Assembly (NCBI GenBank): GCA_030063045.1
Contig: JAQSEB010000020.1
Coordinates: forward strand, 930,001-994,000
Origin: Pratylenchus scribneri
Taxonomy: Eukaryota > Nematoda > Chromadorea > Rhabditida > Pratylenchidae
Length of the DNA: 64,000 bases
Reading direction: 5' to 3'
Shown here piece by piece: positions 23,186-33,995 of this stretch. Below the pieces are notes generated by a model that saw nothing but the letters and a program-made list of their open reading frames with translations, did no database searches and was not told where the DNA came from. Made by a program: the position numbers and the translations under genes. Positions within the stretch are counted from its first letter, which is position 1. Every line of letters begins with the position of its first letter.

Positions 23186-26100
23186 ATGGCCGATCAACCG
23201 CCATCACAACCACCAACCTCCCCATCGTTGCCCACCTCACCGACCACCCCACTGTCACAATATTCGCTGAATTTTTCGCATAGTCCAACGGCTAGTGCCA
23301 GTCCCCATGTTCATTTCCATTGGCCGGCACAAATGAGGTTGTCCCAACGTCGACGCCGCCTACGGGCATTGGACCAAAGTGTCAGTTTGGAGGAGGAAAG
23401 AAACAACGCTGCTGCTGAAGGGGACTCATTGTCTGTTTCTTCGCCAAATTGCCTTCAATTACCGTCGTCATTTTTGCCGGGCACCCCGCCGCCGAGTACA
23501 CCAATTCGAGCGCAAGCATTGAGCTATGATCCTTCGAGATTGGCACCACCAACGGCCTATGAACTGGGTTTGACCCGTGGCGAACCTTCACCGCATAAGC
23601 GGGTTTGTTTGTCAATGCCAACAATGCCTAAGAATCCTTTCCTATTTGCCCTACTGTACCCCACCCCAACTTTTGCTTAATCGCTTCATAATCCTATCAA
23701 TCAAATATTGCCCCAAGCACTGCTTTTTTAAGCCCACCCTTTTCTTCTCCTAATGTTTTTTACCTTTAAAATTTTTATGACATTTTTCCGCACAAATAAA
23801 GAATAATTAAAATTCATCCGCCTCTAATCCCTATCCCATTCATTGGGCCACTGGTGGCTTATTAGGCCTATAAGGCGAATGCCCAGGGTGTGGACCTAGG
23901 CCCAGCTCTCGCCCCAAATCACTCTAGCTCTAGATTAGGACTAATAGGATTTTGTTCGTTATGTGGATAGAAATTTGGCTAATTGAATTTTTGTCGAAAT
24001 TATTGCGCACAGTAATTTAGCCATCTGTCACTTCTTTCTCCATGCATTCCAATTCCATCCCAATAGAGAACCAAGCCCAACTTGTCGCCATTTATAATAA
24101 AACCCATTAAGGACTGAACCAATTTTGATGATTTTAGTATCAATTTAAAGAGCAGACTATTGGCTATTAAATGATATTCATTTAATTTAAATTGATTAAT
24201 GATTATTGGATTACCCCTTAAAACATTTTTAAAGTCCTACTATAGATTAGCAAAGTTTTGATTAATTTTTGGGCATAACTCAATCAATTCCAAACCAATT
24301 TAAATAAAATTAATATTATTAGATAGTCAAAAGTCTTCACTTTAATTTGATACTAAAATTATTATTATTGATTCCGTCTTTGATGAATTATTATAAATGG
24401 CGCGACCCGGATCCAAGTTGGCTTGGGATATTCATTTCAATTTTAACACTTTTCCACCCCTCTTTGAAATAGCCCGAGAAAATGGAATGCCACCAATGAA
24501 GTCGGCATTCCTTTGCAACCGATTCCCTTTCACATTCTTCACGGCCATTTTGCTCATTTTAGGAATTTACACCCTCGCCCATAGAGTGCCCTCGCAATTC
24601 TCCGCCGGGGCCATTTTCCCCACCACAAATGGAAGCATTTTACGGGGCCATGGCCATTTCTTTCTCGGCACTTGTCCGGCCATCATCCTCTCCCGTCCAC
24701 ATTTTTGCTCCAAGTAATTATTTTTTTTGTTTATTCTTGCCCATTTTGGTCCGCCCGGCCATTGATGCCCCTTTTTCACTTTCCTACACTTTTTCCCATG
24801 CAACCAATTCTCCCCCAAGTCCAAATCCAAATCCTCAATTTCAATGCCCCCAATCTATTTCATATTTCATTCAAATTCCACATATTGGAACAAATTTTTC
24901 TCGAATTTTTCCCCTCCTCCATTTCTGCCAATTCCATCTCTGTCTTCCTATTTTATTCTTCTCATCAAAATTGAATAAATTAAATTGCCTCAGGAATTGC
25001 TCATCTTTATTATAATTAATTCTCAATTAATTAATTAATTAATTTATGCATTTTTTGTATTTATAAGCCTTTTCAATCTGCGTTCAAATGGTAAATATAG
25101 CCTATTAACTTTTCCCCTAATAAAATACCAAAAATAAAAGAAATTTGAAAACATTGTTCAATTTTGAAAATTTTCCAGGACACCGTCGAGAAGATTCCAA
25201 TCCGTGCACGTTCCCAAAGCTGGCTAATCCGGACCAGGCATTTGCTCGACGATGATAAGGTGCCTCCCACCCATCGAACATTTCCTTTAAATTTTAATTT
25301 AATTTAGCTCAATCGCCAAGTGCCAATCATTTCAAAATGCCTATTCATCCTGTCTGTGCTCCTTCTCGTTTTGACCTTCCCATTTTGTATTCCATTTTGC
25401 CTTCGAGTTTCAAAGTAAAAATGTTCCAAATTAATTTTTAATTTACATATTTTTAAGGGAATATGAGAGGGCCGTTGTTTTCCGCCTGGGTCGGCTTATC
25501 AAAAGGGGTACCAAAGGACCGGGGGTAAATTTTTTTATAATTCATTTATTTGGGCAAATCTTCCTCAAAAAAGGTTCAAAACCGAAAAGCTTTAACGTTT
25601 TTGATTTTTGAATTTCTTTTTAATATTTTTTAAGAACCAATTTACAACGAAATATTCAAGTCCAATTTCAATGGAAAAGTTCCAGTTTTAATATAATTCA
25701 TAGCCGCAGGGCTCATCAATTCCCTACTATGGAAAATGCTGTTAAATTTTCTTATCTTTTTGAATACTTTAAAATTGGAATAAAATGTGATTAAATTTAA
25801 TTTTCCCTGTAAAATAGATGTTCTTCATAATGCCTTGCATTGATACCTACAAAATGGTCGACCTTCGAGTGCTCTCTTTTGATGTTCCGCCTCAGGAAAT
25901 TCTCTCACGCGATTCAGTCACCGTTTCCGTTGAAGCCGTCATTTACTTTCGTATTTCGGTTAATTTATTTTTTTGAGAATTATTTTAAATTTTATTCCTC
26001 CAGAATCCAGTCATTTCTGTGACCAAGTAAAATATTTAGGAAATAGGGGAATAAACTCAATTGGATGAATTTTTCAGTGTCAACGATGCTCAATTCAGTA

Positions 26101-27341
26101 CAAAATTGTTGGCCCAAACGTAGGAGAAAACAATTCTTTTGTCTAATTTTCCCTTTTAGAACTCTTCGGAATGTACTCGGCACAAAAACATTGAGTGAAA
26201 TTTTGATGGAAAGAGACGTCATATCCAGCGTAAGAATTTTGTAGCCAATTCTTTAAATTATCCTTCAAAATTTTTGTAGATTACGGAAAAAGTTCTTGAC
26301 GATGGGACCGATCCATGGGGTTTGGCAAAATTCCAATTTAATAATTCCCTCAAAAATGCAGGTGTAAAAGTTGAGAGGGTCGAAATCAAAGACATTCGAT
26401 TGCCGCAACAATTGATGAAGGTAGAAAAAAGGAAAATGATTAAAATAAAAAATCACAATTTAAATTAGTCAATGGCCGCAGAAGCAGAGGCAGCCCGTGA
26501 TGCACGTGCCAATGTAATTGCTGCGGATGGGGAACGGAGTGCGAGTAGGTCAGTCAGAAACAGGCGAAACAAAAAATATGCGTAAAACATTCAAGCTTTT
26601 CATGGAATGATCTTAGATAAAAGTTACAATTACAATTCGCAATATTAGTCTTAAACTAGGGCTAAAGTATTTTGAGGCGAGAACTGGGCCTAGGCTTTCA
26701 CCCTGGGCATTCGCCGTAACCCGTAAGTCTAAACCCTCACAGTGGCCCAATAAATGTGATTAGAAGAAGTTAATCAACTTTAAATTATTATTTATCAATT
26801 GGGCGAAAATACTTATATTAAAAGTTAAAACACAAAAAAGACCATTGGGAAGGTAAAAAAGGCGTTTATAAATGTGGATTCAGGCAATATTTGATTGAAA
26901 GACTGTAGCGGAGTGATTAGGTAAAATTGGGGGTCAGTAGGATGGAGAGGAAAGAACTTTACCTAGGCATTATTGACATATTGACACGCAATTACAATTA
27001 CAAATCCCAATTACATACAATTCACAATTACAATTAAAATTGAATTACAATTACAAAATCATTCACAATTATAAATGGGAAATCACATTTTTACAATCCC
27101 TTCCCAAAATGATTTTATTTCAGACAATTGGTGCAAGCAGCCAATGTTGTTTCCGGCAACAAAGTGTCATTGCATTTGCGTTATTTGCAAACATTGATAC
27201 GCATTTCTGCCCAACACAATCACACATATGTATGAAATTTATTAAATATTGGGAATCAATTAAAATTCATTTTTGCAGGTAATCCCAATCCCAGTGGAAA
27301 TTGTGAAGAGGATAATGCAAAAATTGAAAAAACGATCTTAA
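23186..27341 (+). CDS. Stomatin/MEC-2-like prohibitin-domain membrane protein
   Basis: Integral membrane scaffold of the stomatin family. In nematodes such proteins modulate DEG/ENaC and other channels. Twelve exons join in phase to 445 residues: 23186-23602, 25179-25259, 25308-25414, 25458-25524, 25818-25958, 26004-26026, 26078-26119, 26160-26229, 26280-26420, 26469-26548, 27124-27229 and 27279-27341. The N-terminal 165 residues are P/S/T-rich and disordered. A proline-containing hydrophobic hairpin (about 175-197, LVLTFPFCIPF) follows, then the PHB domain from EYERAVVFRLGRL. GPGMFFIMPCIDTYK, VDLRV, PPQEILSRDSVTVSVEAVIY and AEAEAARDARA follow in family order. One exon is only 23 nt. The 1.6-kb first intron and the 575-nt tenth intron carry repeat family R1. 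Which stomatin paralogue it is cannot be settled by eye. Confidence 0.93.
23825..23960 (-). repeat. Dispersed repeat family R1, partial reverse copy
   Basis: Read in reverse, GGGCCTAGG, CACCCTGGGCATTCGCC and AGTGGCCCAAT occur in the same order as in 26690-26755. It lies in the first stomatin intron. Confidence 0.55.
24397..24717 (+). CDS. Candidate ORF in stomatin intron 1 with one membrane segment
   Basis: A 106-codon ATG-started frame, MARPGSKLAWDIHFNFNTFP onward, contains a clear hydrophobic segment FTFFTAILLILGIYTLA at about residues 49-65. It lies in the first stomatin intron on the same strand. It could be an alternative first exon or a nested gene; chance is also possible. No family recognised. 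Confidence 0.22.
   Translation: MARPGSKLAWDIHFNFNTFPPLFEIARENGMPPMKSAFLCNRFPFTFFTAILLILGIYTLAHRVPSQFSAGAIFPTTNGSILRGHGHFFLGTCPAIILSRPHFCSK
26640..27060. repeat. Dispersed repeat family R1, copy 3
   Basis: Fills most of stomatin intron 10. It has GGGCCTAGG, CCCTGGGCATTCGCCG, CAATATTTGATTGAAAG, TTGACACGCAATTACAA and a tail of CAATTACAATTCACAATT words, shared with 21236-21585. Confidence 0.55.
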
Positions 27342-27591
27342 AAAATGCTCCAAATTTTATTATTACTGCCTAACATTTCCATTTTGATAAAAATTTATAA
27401 AGCCATTTGAAAATGAACATGAAAAAAATTATGCCAGAATATAAATTATAAGAAAGATGGGGAAGGGCATAAGGGTTATGAAAAAAGGGTGGTGAGAAGA
27501 ATATCAACACGTATAAAATGGCAGTTAATATTAGGAGGATGGGGAATGGATACGAAGAAGAATCGTGCTATTGACTTTTCCCTCCATCTTT

Positions 27592-28771
27592 TCACCCTTT
27601 ATTATTCACGGCAATATCATCAACAGAGATTGAGGCGGTGGATGAAGTGGTTGCGGGACTGCGTGAACGATGCCTTTGCAACTAAAAATAATTTATTAAT
27701 GATTTTTGTAATATAGAAATACTTAATCTAAAAAATTATTTAAAAAATTAATTTTAATAGATTAAAGCTTACAATTTTTCGGATTCGTGCCAGCGTATTC
27801 ATTGAGGAATCCCTCGTGTCCATTGATTCCGTTGCCGAATCATCGTATGGATTTTGAACGCGAACACATTTTAGAACTAAAATTTCACATTTTAGGCATG
27901 TTTTATAATAAAAACCCACTTAAAATGTCAGCACCATCCCAAATGACGTCATCAAATCTAAAATTTTTTTTATTTTATTGAATGAATTTTTAGCCAAACA
28001 TTCTTTTCAGTTCAATGAACGTCCTTTGGCCTTGTTCATTAATCAGTTTGTCGTCGATCCACAATTTGTTCTTTTTAAATTCGGCCAGAGCCAACCGTTC
28101 ATCTGCCTCTTGTTTGGAAGTGAATGGCAAATTCAGCATGGAATTGCTATAGTTTCTTCTCGGCGAATTAGTTGCCAATTTTTTGAACTTTAAAATTAGG
28201 AAATTATATTAACTTTCTATAATATTTATAGAATTTATGTTAAATATTTGTAGGAATTTTTCATTTTTAGCAACTACCTGTCGAATTTTATGCAAATTCA
28301 ATTGGTTAAATTTATAAAATTATATCCTTTAAATAGCAATACCTCATATTTTTTTAAATTATAAATTTATACCAATTTGAGTCGGTTGGAATTGATAAAA
28401 TGGAGACTGGCCATCGGTTTGCCGGGTCGTTGCGATTCTCGCAGCACCAAAACACTAGTTCGATCATCAATGCTCAATATTTCACCGGTAATTTGTTCCC
28501 CTGATACCATTGTGCATTGGACATAGTCGCCAAGGCCCAGTGCCATCATTTGTTCGTCGGAAATTCCGGTGCCGAACTTGGCCGAATGATTGGCTGCGAT
28601 CGCCATTGAATTTTGATCGGTTATTGTAGATGCCGACGAACTTGTTGGATTTGATTGTTTATCAATATTGTCCATGATTGAGGGTGCAGACATAGAAGAA
28701 TGGGCAGCATTTTTCAGTTTATTGACAAAAAGTGGTGAAGAATTTGGAGGTGCCATTGAATTTGTACGCAT
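27592..28771 (-). CDS. lsm-12: LSM12 homologue
   Basis: Lsm-fold protein with an anticodon-binding-like (AD) domain; in animals LSM12 works with ataxin-2 in translational control. Five exons, complement(27592..27681, 27773..27876, 27920..27957, 28000..28187, 28373..28771), join in phase to 272 residues. After about 75 S/N-rich residues the Lsm domain reads LGDYVQCTMVSGEQITGEIL and ends LHFINSNRLKLV. The AD domain contains FDDVIWDGADIL and LARIRKIV, which matches the HVRKIV segment of vertebrate LSM12. A basic RHRSRSPATTSSTAS tail ends the protein. Exon 3 is only 38 nt and its donor, AAT-GTTTGG, had to be chosen over the apparent GGC TAA stop. The phase agreement supports the choice. Confidence 0.78.
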
Positions 28772-29307
28772 TATAGAGGCAGAGGGGCAGTTGTTTTAAT
28801 TATTATTGGTTACTTATTGTGAGTATGAAGATTTATTAAGTGAATTTGAACGATTTGAAATTGGAAATATCTGAAAAATCATTAAAAATAAACCTCAATT
28901 TTTTTATGAATTTCTCTAAAGCACGAATGAAAATTGATTTCATATTAAAAAGTTTACAGAATTATGTTCATATTTTAGTTGTCAAATACAATCGAGAAGG
29001 ATATTTAGAGTCAACAATCGGTATTTGCAGGTCGCCGATGCCGAAGACAAGGTCGGTCGAGATCGAGAATCGGGATTGCGGATTGGGAGTTGGGATTTGG
29101 GACCCGAAAAAAACCTCAAGACATTTGATCCCAAAATGACATTACATCCAATAAATTAATTAATTCATCGATTTTTTGTTTTTGCTTTTTTGAAAAAAAG
29201 CAAATTTATGAAGATTGGAGGCTTTCTTTAAGCATAAATTTTTTATACATTTTATATAAAATTTTTAAAGCATTATAAACAGAAAATTTCCTTTTAAATT
29301 GCAGAGA
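28772..29307. promoter_or_regulatory. Divergent intergenic region
   Basis: About 535 AT-rich nt between lsm-12 (-) and the small basic protein gene (+). TAAATTGCAG ending at 29304, three bases before ATG 29308, is a candidate spliced-leader acceptor. A + open frame at 28840-29139 has no family resemblance and ends in G/A-rich sequence. I regard it as chance. Confidence 0.4.
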
Positions 29308-29801
29308 ATGGACGACAATCTAAAAAAGAAAATTGCCCAGCAAATGAATGAAAGCGATAATGATGATGAAAGTGACAGTTCTGAAAGCTTAATAGAGGAA
29401 GATGAGGGGCAGCAGGATGACAATTCAACGAAAAACATTGCAAATGATCAGCTAAAAACATCGTCGAAAACCGCAAAAGCATCTTTCCATGAATATTTGC
29501 GTTTAGAGCAAAAATTGCGCGAAGAACGAATTGCAAAAAGGTTAATTCCCGACGACATTCTCAGCAAGGAGGATAAAGAGATAAAATGGAGGCAAAAATT
29601 TCGTCAGGATCGAAGGAATGCAAAATGTATTTTTTATTAAATTATTTTTTAAAAGTAATTTTAATTTCAGTAATTCTTCATGGTCGACCCAAAAAGAAGC
29701 CAGAATCCAAATCCATTTTTTCCGATGCCGATTTCGAGGCGGTTAAGAAGAATAGAGGCAGATCAAGTGGATTGAGCGCACGGGTGAAAAGGATTAAATA
29801 A
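29308..29801 (+). CDS. Small acidic/basic bipartite protein, unidentified
   Basis: Two exons (29308-29626, 29671-29801) join in phase to 149 residues. The N-terminal 50 residues are acidic and serine-rich (SDNDDESDSSESLIEEDEG). The middle is charged and helical (HEYLRLEQKLREERIAKRL). The C-terminus is basic, HGRPKKKPESKS and SGLSARVKRIK. This charge layout is common among small nucleolar ribosome-biogenesis factors, but I recognise no family. It appears to be the first gene of a three-gene operon-like run with HS2ST and USE1: the acceptor TTGCAG lies just before the ATG and the next start is 135 nt after the stop. Confidence 0.75.
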
Positions 29802-29936
29802 ATTAATTGTTGCATTTTTATTATTGCTTGAATAAATTTGTTTTTTATTTAAAATTTTCACCAATTATTTTTGTTTTTAATTCATTAAATATTATTTTAA
29901 TATTCAATTTGATCATTTTTTTTTCTGTCCAAGTAA

Positions 29937-31580
29937 ATGCCCAGAATCCATGGCTTATTTCGAATATTGGCCATCTTAACACTGTTCATATGTGCCATTG
30001 TTTATTTGTTAATTTATTTCAATTTATACCCGACAAATTCAAGCAAATCTGAAGGCCAAATTATTTTTTATAATCGGGTAAATTTTTATTAATTTTCTTC
30101 GTTAAATTCGAAATATTTTATAGATCCCAAAAACTGGTTCCACCACATTCACCAATGCCATCGCCTATGATCTTTGCACCCAAAATGGTTTTCATGTTGC
30201 CCATCTGAATCTGACCAAAAATCGATTTCAAATGGGCAAAATTGATCAGGCAAATTTGGTGAGGAATTTGACCGGATGGACACGGATTCAACCACTGTTT
30301 CTGCATGGCCATATTTCGTTTGTGAATTTTCAAAGGTAAAATTTGTTTGAATTTTGACTCAAAAATTAAATTTACAGTTTTGGTTTGCCTCGCCCAATTT
30401 GGATAAATCTTCTCCGTGAGCCATTCGACCGCTTTGTTTCCCATTATTATTTCCTTCGATTTGGGGACAATTTTCGAGTTGGATTAAAACGAAGTAAAGC
30501 AGGCAATAATGAGGTTAAATAATAAATTAAAATTAAATTAATCAGTGTCCTTAACCAAATTAATGAGATTTAATTAATTTAAAATAATTAAAATTACTTA
30601 ATAAAAACATTATCTAAGTAAGCTGTCTTTTCCGTGAATATGAATTGAAAATCAAAAAATTTTTATTACAAAAATTACTTTGATAATTTCTTCTATCCTA
30701 GCTGGCTCCTTAGTCCTTTTATCAGATTTCTAGAAAAATACCAAAAATCAAACATAAATCTTATTACTTAAGTTCATGTATTTTTACTTAAAAAAATTCG
30801 AAAAAAATTTAGTGTATTTTTCCTACAATTTAAATATTAATATTTTATAATTATTTTCAATTTCAGACTTTTGATGAATGTTTTTTGCGCGGTGCCAAGG
30901 AATGCCATCCAAATGCCAGTTGGCTTCAAATTCCATATTTGTGTGGGACTGCACATTTTTGCTCGGAACCGGGCAATCCGCGGGCATTGGAAATGGCAAA
31001 ACGAAATTTAATTGAGCAATATTTATTGGTCGGTGTAATGGAAAGGATGGAAGAAATGATCAAATTATTGGAACAATTATTGCCCCAATTTTTCCGCAGC
31101 GCCAGCAAACATTTTCGTTCATTGGATGGTTTGCCATTTTTTTAATAAAAAATTTTATTTAATATTATGAATGGTCAAAATGTTGGAAAATTATTTTTAA
31201 TCCACAATTTATCCTCTGAATTAAAAAATAGAAAAAATGCGTAAGATTAAAATAATTTTAGTGATTTAAGGTGGGTTTTTTTCAAAATTCATAAAAAAAA
31301 TATACCCAAAATTGGATGAACTGTGGCAAATTTAAGCCATTTTTTTAATTATTAATTTTAATTATTTTTTTTTACAGAAAATCGATCACATTTGCGGCAT
31401 ACAATCAGAAAAGTGGAACCATCTGAGCAAATTCGACGCAAATTTACGGCACATCCGGTCTTCCAAATGGAGAAGGAATTTTATGAATTTGCATTGGCCG
31501 AATTTGATTCAACATGGAAAAAGGCGGCAATGATGGCCAAAAATGGCAAACAATTCCATTTTGAGAAAATTCGTCCCTAA
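29937..31580 (+). CDS. hst-2: Heparan sulfate 2-O-sulfotransferase
   Basis: Golgi type II membrane enzyme that moves sulfate from PAPS to C2 of iduronic/hexuronic acid in heparan sulfate. Five exons (29937-30077, 30124-30335, 30378-30513, 30867-31128, 31378-31580) join in phase to 317 residues, near the family norm of 324-356. Residues about 8-31 form the signal anchor. [17 protein letters not shown] is the 5'-PSB (PAPS) loop. LFLHGHISF holds the likely catalytic histidine. [20 protein letters not shown] is the 3'-PB motif. [16 protein letters not shown] with WLQIPYLCG and HFCSEPG carry conserved cysteines, and [12 protein letters not shown] and EKEFYEFAL close the domain. All key motifs are present, so the enzyme should be active. 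A CTGTCCAAG acceptor lies just before the start. Confidence 0.95.
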
Positions 31581-31801
31581 TTCCATTCATTTATTTTGGC
31601 TAATTTTTATCAAAATTTTTGCTCACTTTATTATTTTTTGTAAATTCGGATACTCACTTTATTAAATTTACTTAATTTTTATTTATTTATAAATAAATTT
31701 TGATTAATTTTGATCATTTTTTCCATCAATTTTGGTCGAAAATTCACCAAAAAATTAATTTTTAAAAATTTTATTAAAAAAAAAATTAAATTTCCAGTAG
31801 A

Positions 31802-32986
31802 ATGATTCGACGAAAGCCAACAAATAACAATGTCAATGTTGTTGGTCCCAACACTCGTCCTGCGGAAAATCCAACAAAAAAGCGAACAAAAGTGGTGGAA
31901 GATGTGCAGGCACAAAAGGCAGAAGATGATAAACAGGAAGGATTGGCAAAGGAATTGTTGCGGCTTACCTCCTCCCTCAAACACAATTTCACGGCAGCCG
32001 GCTCAGTGCTCAAAGAGGACAATGCGGTTTGTATTTTAATGAATTTTAAAATGAATTTTTTTGGAGATTTTCTAACCAATTTTTTGTGGTTTTAATCAAA
32101 TATTAAAGTGAAACGAATTTTGCGCATTTTAAATCACTTTAAATTGGATAATAAACTTTAAACTTAACAAATTTAATAATATTCTGGAGCCACGAATGTG
32201 TTGAAAAAATACACCAAAAACTCCAAAATCAAGCATTTTTGGCCATAATTTTTGGATTTTTTAAAATCAATTATTTCAAATTTTGATAGCAAAATTCTCT
32301 ATAGAAAATATCTTAATCGAATGGTATAAAAGATTAATTAATAACTGGAAAAATTGCCAATGAGAAATTCAGTCAAATGAGCAAAATTTGAAATCATTTT
32401 TAATTTTCCCAGTTTTTTATTATTTTTATTCATAAAAAATGAAATAGATTTTTGAAAAATTGATAAACTAAAAATTTGCCTTCTAATTGGCGCCAAATTT
32501 TAATCATTTTTTTAAAATTAATTAAAATTATAAAATAACTTTATGAACCCATAGCCAAATGATTCACCAAAAAAAAATTATTCTAAAATTTCGGTATTAA
32601 ATAAAAAATGCAAAATTTAATTCCAAAATTGACCCAAATTTTATATATTTTTTAAAATTAATTTTTAATTAAAATTATAAAATAACGTAATGGACCTATA
32701 TCCTATAACCGAACCCTTCACCAAAAAAATTGAGCAAATTTATTCTAAAATTTTGCCATAAATTAAAAGAATGCAATATATTTCTCTCAATTTTCAGGCC
32801 CTTGATGTTATGCAACACGTGGCCTCATCGAACAAAGAGAATTTGGTGCGTGAAAGTGGCCGACTCCAACATCACGCCTATCAGTCCTGCTTCAATTGTG
32901 TGATGATTATGACAGTGATGTTCGTCATTTGGTCATTTTTGGCGATGATTATTGTGATGCGTGTTTTTCCAAAAGCCGATTTTTAA
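31802..32986 (+). CDS. USE1-type ER SNARE (tail-anchored)
   Basis: Qc-SNARE for Golgi-to-ER retrograde vesicle fusion. Exons 31802-32026 and 32798-32986 join in phase to 137 residues. A basic, charged N-terminus (KKRTKVVEDVQAQKAED) leads into the SNARE helix, QEGLAKELLRLTSSLKHNFT then AAGSVLKEDNAALDVMQHVA and ENLVRESGRLQHHAYQS. One C-terminal membrane segment (MIMTVMFVIWSFLAMIIVM) is followed by RVFPKADF, as in animal USE1 (RIMPK). The helical N-terminal domain of vertebrate USE1 is missing. Only 221 nt separate this start from the hst-2 stop, with TTTCCAG just before the ATG, so the short form is probably real. Confidence 0.85.
32508..32757. repeat. Degenerate ~100-bp tandem duplication in the USE1 intron
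   Basis: Two stretches (about 32508-32595 and 32648-32757) share AATTAAAATTATAAAATAAC, a conserved CC(T)AT-AGCC/AACC block, TTCACCAAAAAAA and TATTCTAAAATTT in the same order. The second is slightly longer. Confidence 0.45.
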
Positions 32987-33643
32987 TTTTAATTGTTTTT
33001 ATTCCATTATTTGTTTAAAAAATGTGCATAAATTTTTATTTAATTTTAATTAATTAAAATGTTAATTTTTTGTATGAAATATAATTGGAATATTTTAATT
33101 TTTTCAAACAAATTTTAATTAATTAAAATTATCAGAACTTTTCATTTTGCAATTCTGTTCATTGCCAATTGGACGCATCTTTGCTTTTTGATTAACCGGA
33201 TTTGTTGGATAAAAGGTGTGGTTCAAATTTTTATATAAAAATTTTATTCAACATCAAAAAATACAGAAAATGAGCAAAACAAAATGTAAAAATGTTTAAA
33301 TGAAAATTCATAGGAATTTATGGATCAAATTTATTATGACAATTTAGTAGAATTTCCCCAGAGTATTTTAACAGTATTTTGTCCAATTTGGTTCATCAAT
33401 GATTGCAAAAATGGAATTTGATATTTTTTGGAGTCTAATTTATGCCTAAATTATATAATAATGGAATATTTTAAAGATTTTTTCCGAACAAAAACCCTTC
33501 AATTCAATCTAATCGCTTTATTTATTGAATTAGCTGCATTAATTCTCTATAAATCCCCCAAAAAATGTAACTAAAATGGGAATTGATTAATTTGAGTTTT
33601 GTAAATGTTAAATAATACATAATAAAAAAAGCATAAAAATTAT

Positions 33644-33724
33644 TTGCCCCCATTGGGTATCGAACCGGCGTCAGCCTGAGAAAGAAGAACGGAGCCTTTA
33701 CCGACTGAGCTATATCAATCATGG
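33644..33724 (-). pseudogene. tRNA-like relic, minus strand
   Basis: On the minus strand ATATAGCTCAGTCGGTAAAG fits box A and the D arm, and CCGGTTCGATACCCAATGG fits box B, the T arm and the start of the acceptor stem. The D and anticodon stems do not pair well, so a functional tRNA is doubtful. Confidence 0.5.
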
Positions 33725-33804
33725 GTGCCGCCCAGACAAAGTAAATTAAGTCAATTAAAAGTGGATGCTGAATATTTATTTACCACTTAATTTAGCGCCA
33801 CCCC

Positions 33805-33880
33805 CATCTACTCTTAGCGCAATGGTAAAATCCCTCCTTTTTTCCCTAAAGTCTAATAAGGTTCGATTCCCAGCAACGAC
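33805..33880 (+). pseudogene. tRNA-like relic, plus strand
   Basis: CTCTTAGCGCAATGGTAAAA fits box A and the D arm, and AAGGTTCGATTCCCAGC fits box B. Stems are incomplete. It faces away from the similar sequence 80 nt to the left. Confidence 0.45.
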
Positions 33881-33995
33881 AAATCATTTTTTATACTTTT
33901 TTAGGCCAAAAAATTACATCAAAAACGTATCAAAAATATCAAAAATTTCATTGATGAACACAAATTGAATAAAAAACCAAACCCAAACACCTTAT

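Larger units (their letters stand above)
32987..33995. other. Convergent intergenic region with two tRNA-like relics
   Basis: About 1 kb between USE1 (+) and the GPCR 3' end (-). Very AT-rich. The only structure noticed is the oppositely oriented pair of tRNA-like sequences at 33644-33724 and 33805-33880. Confidence 0.5.
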
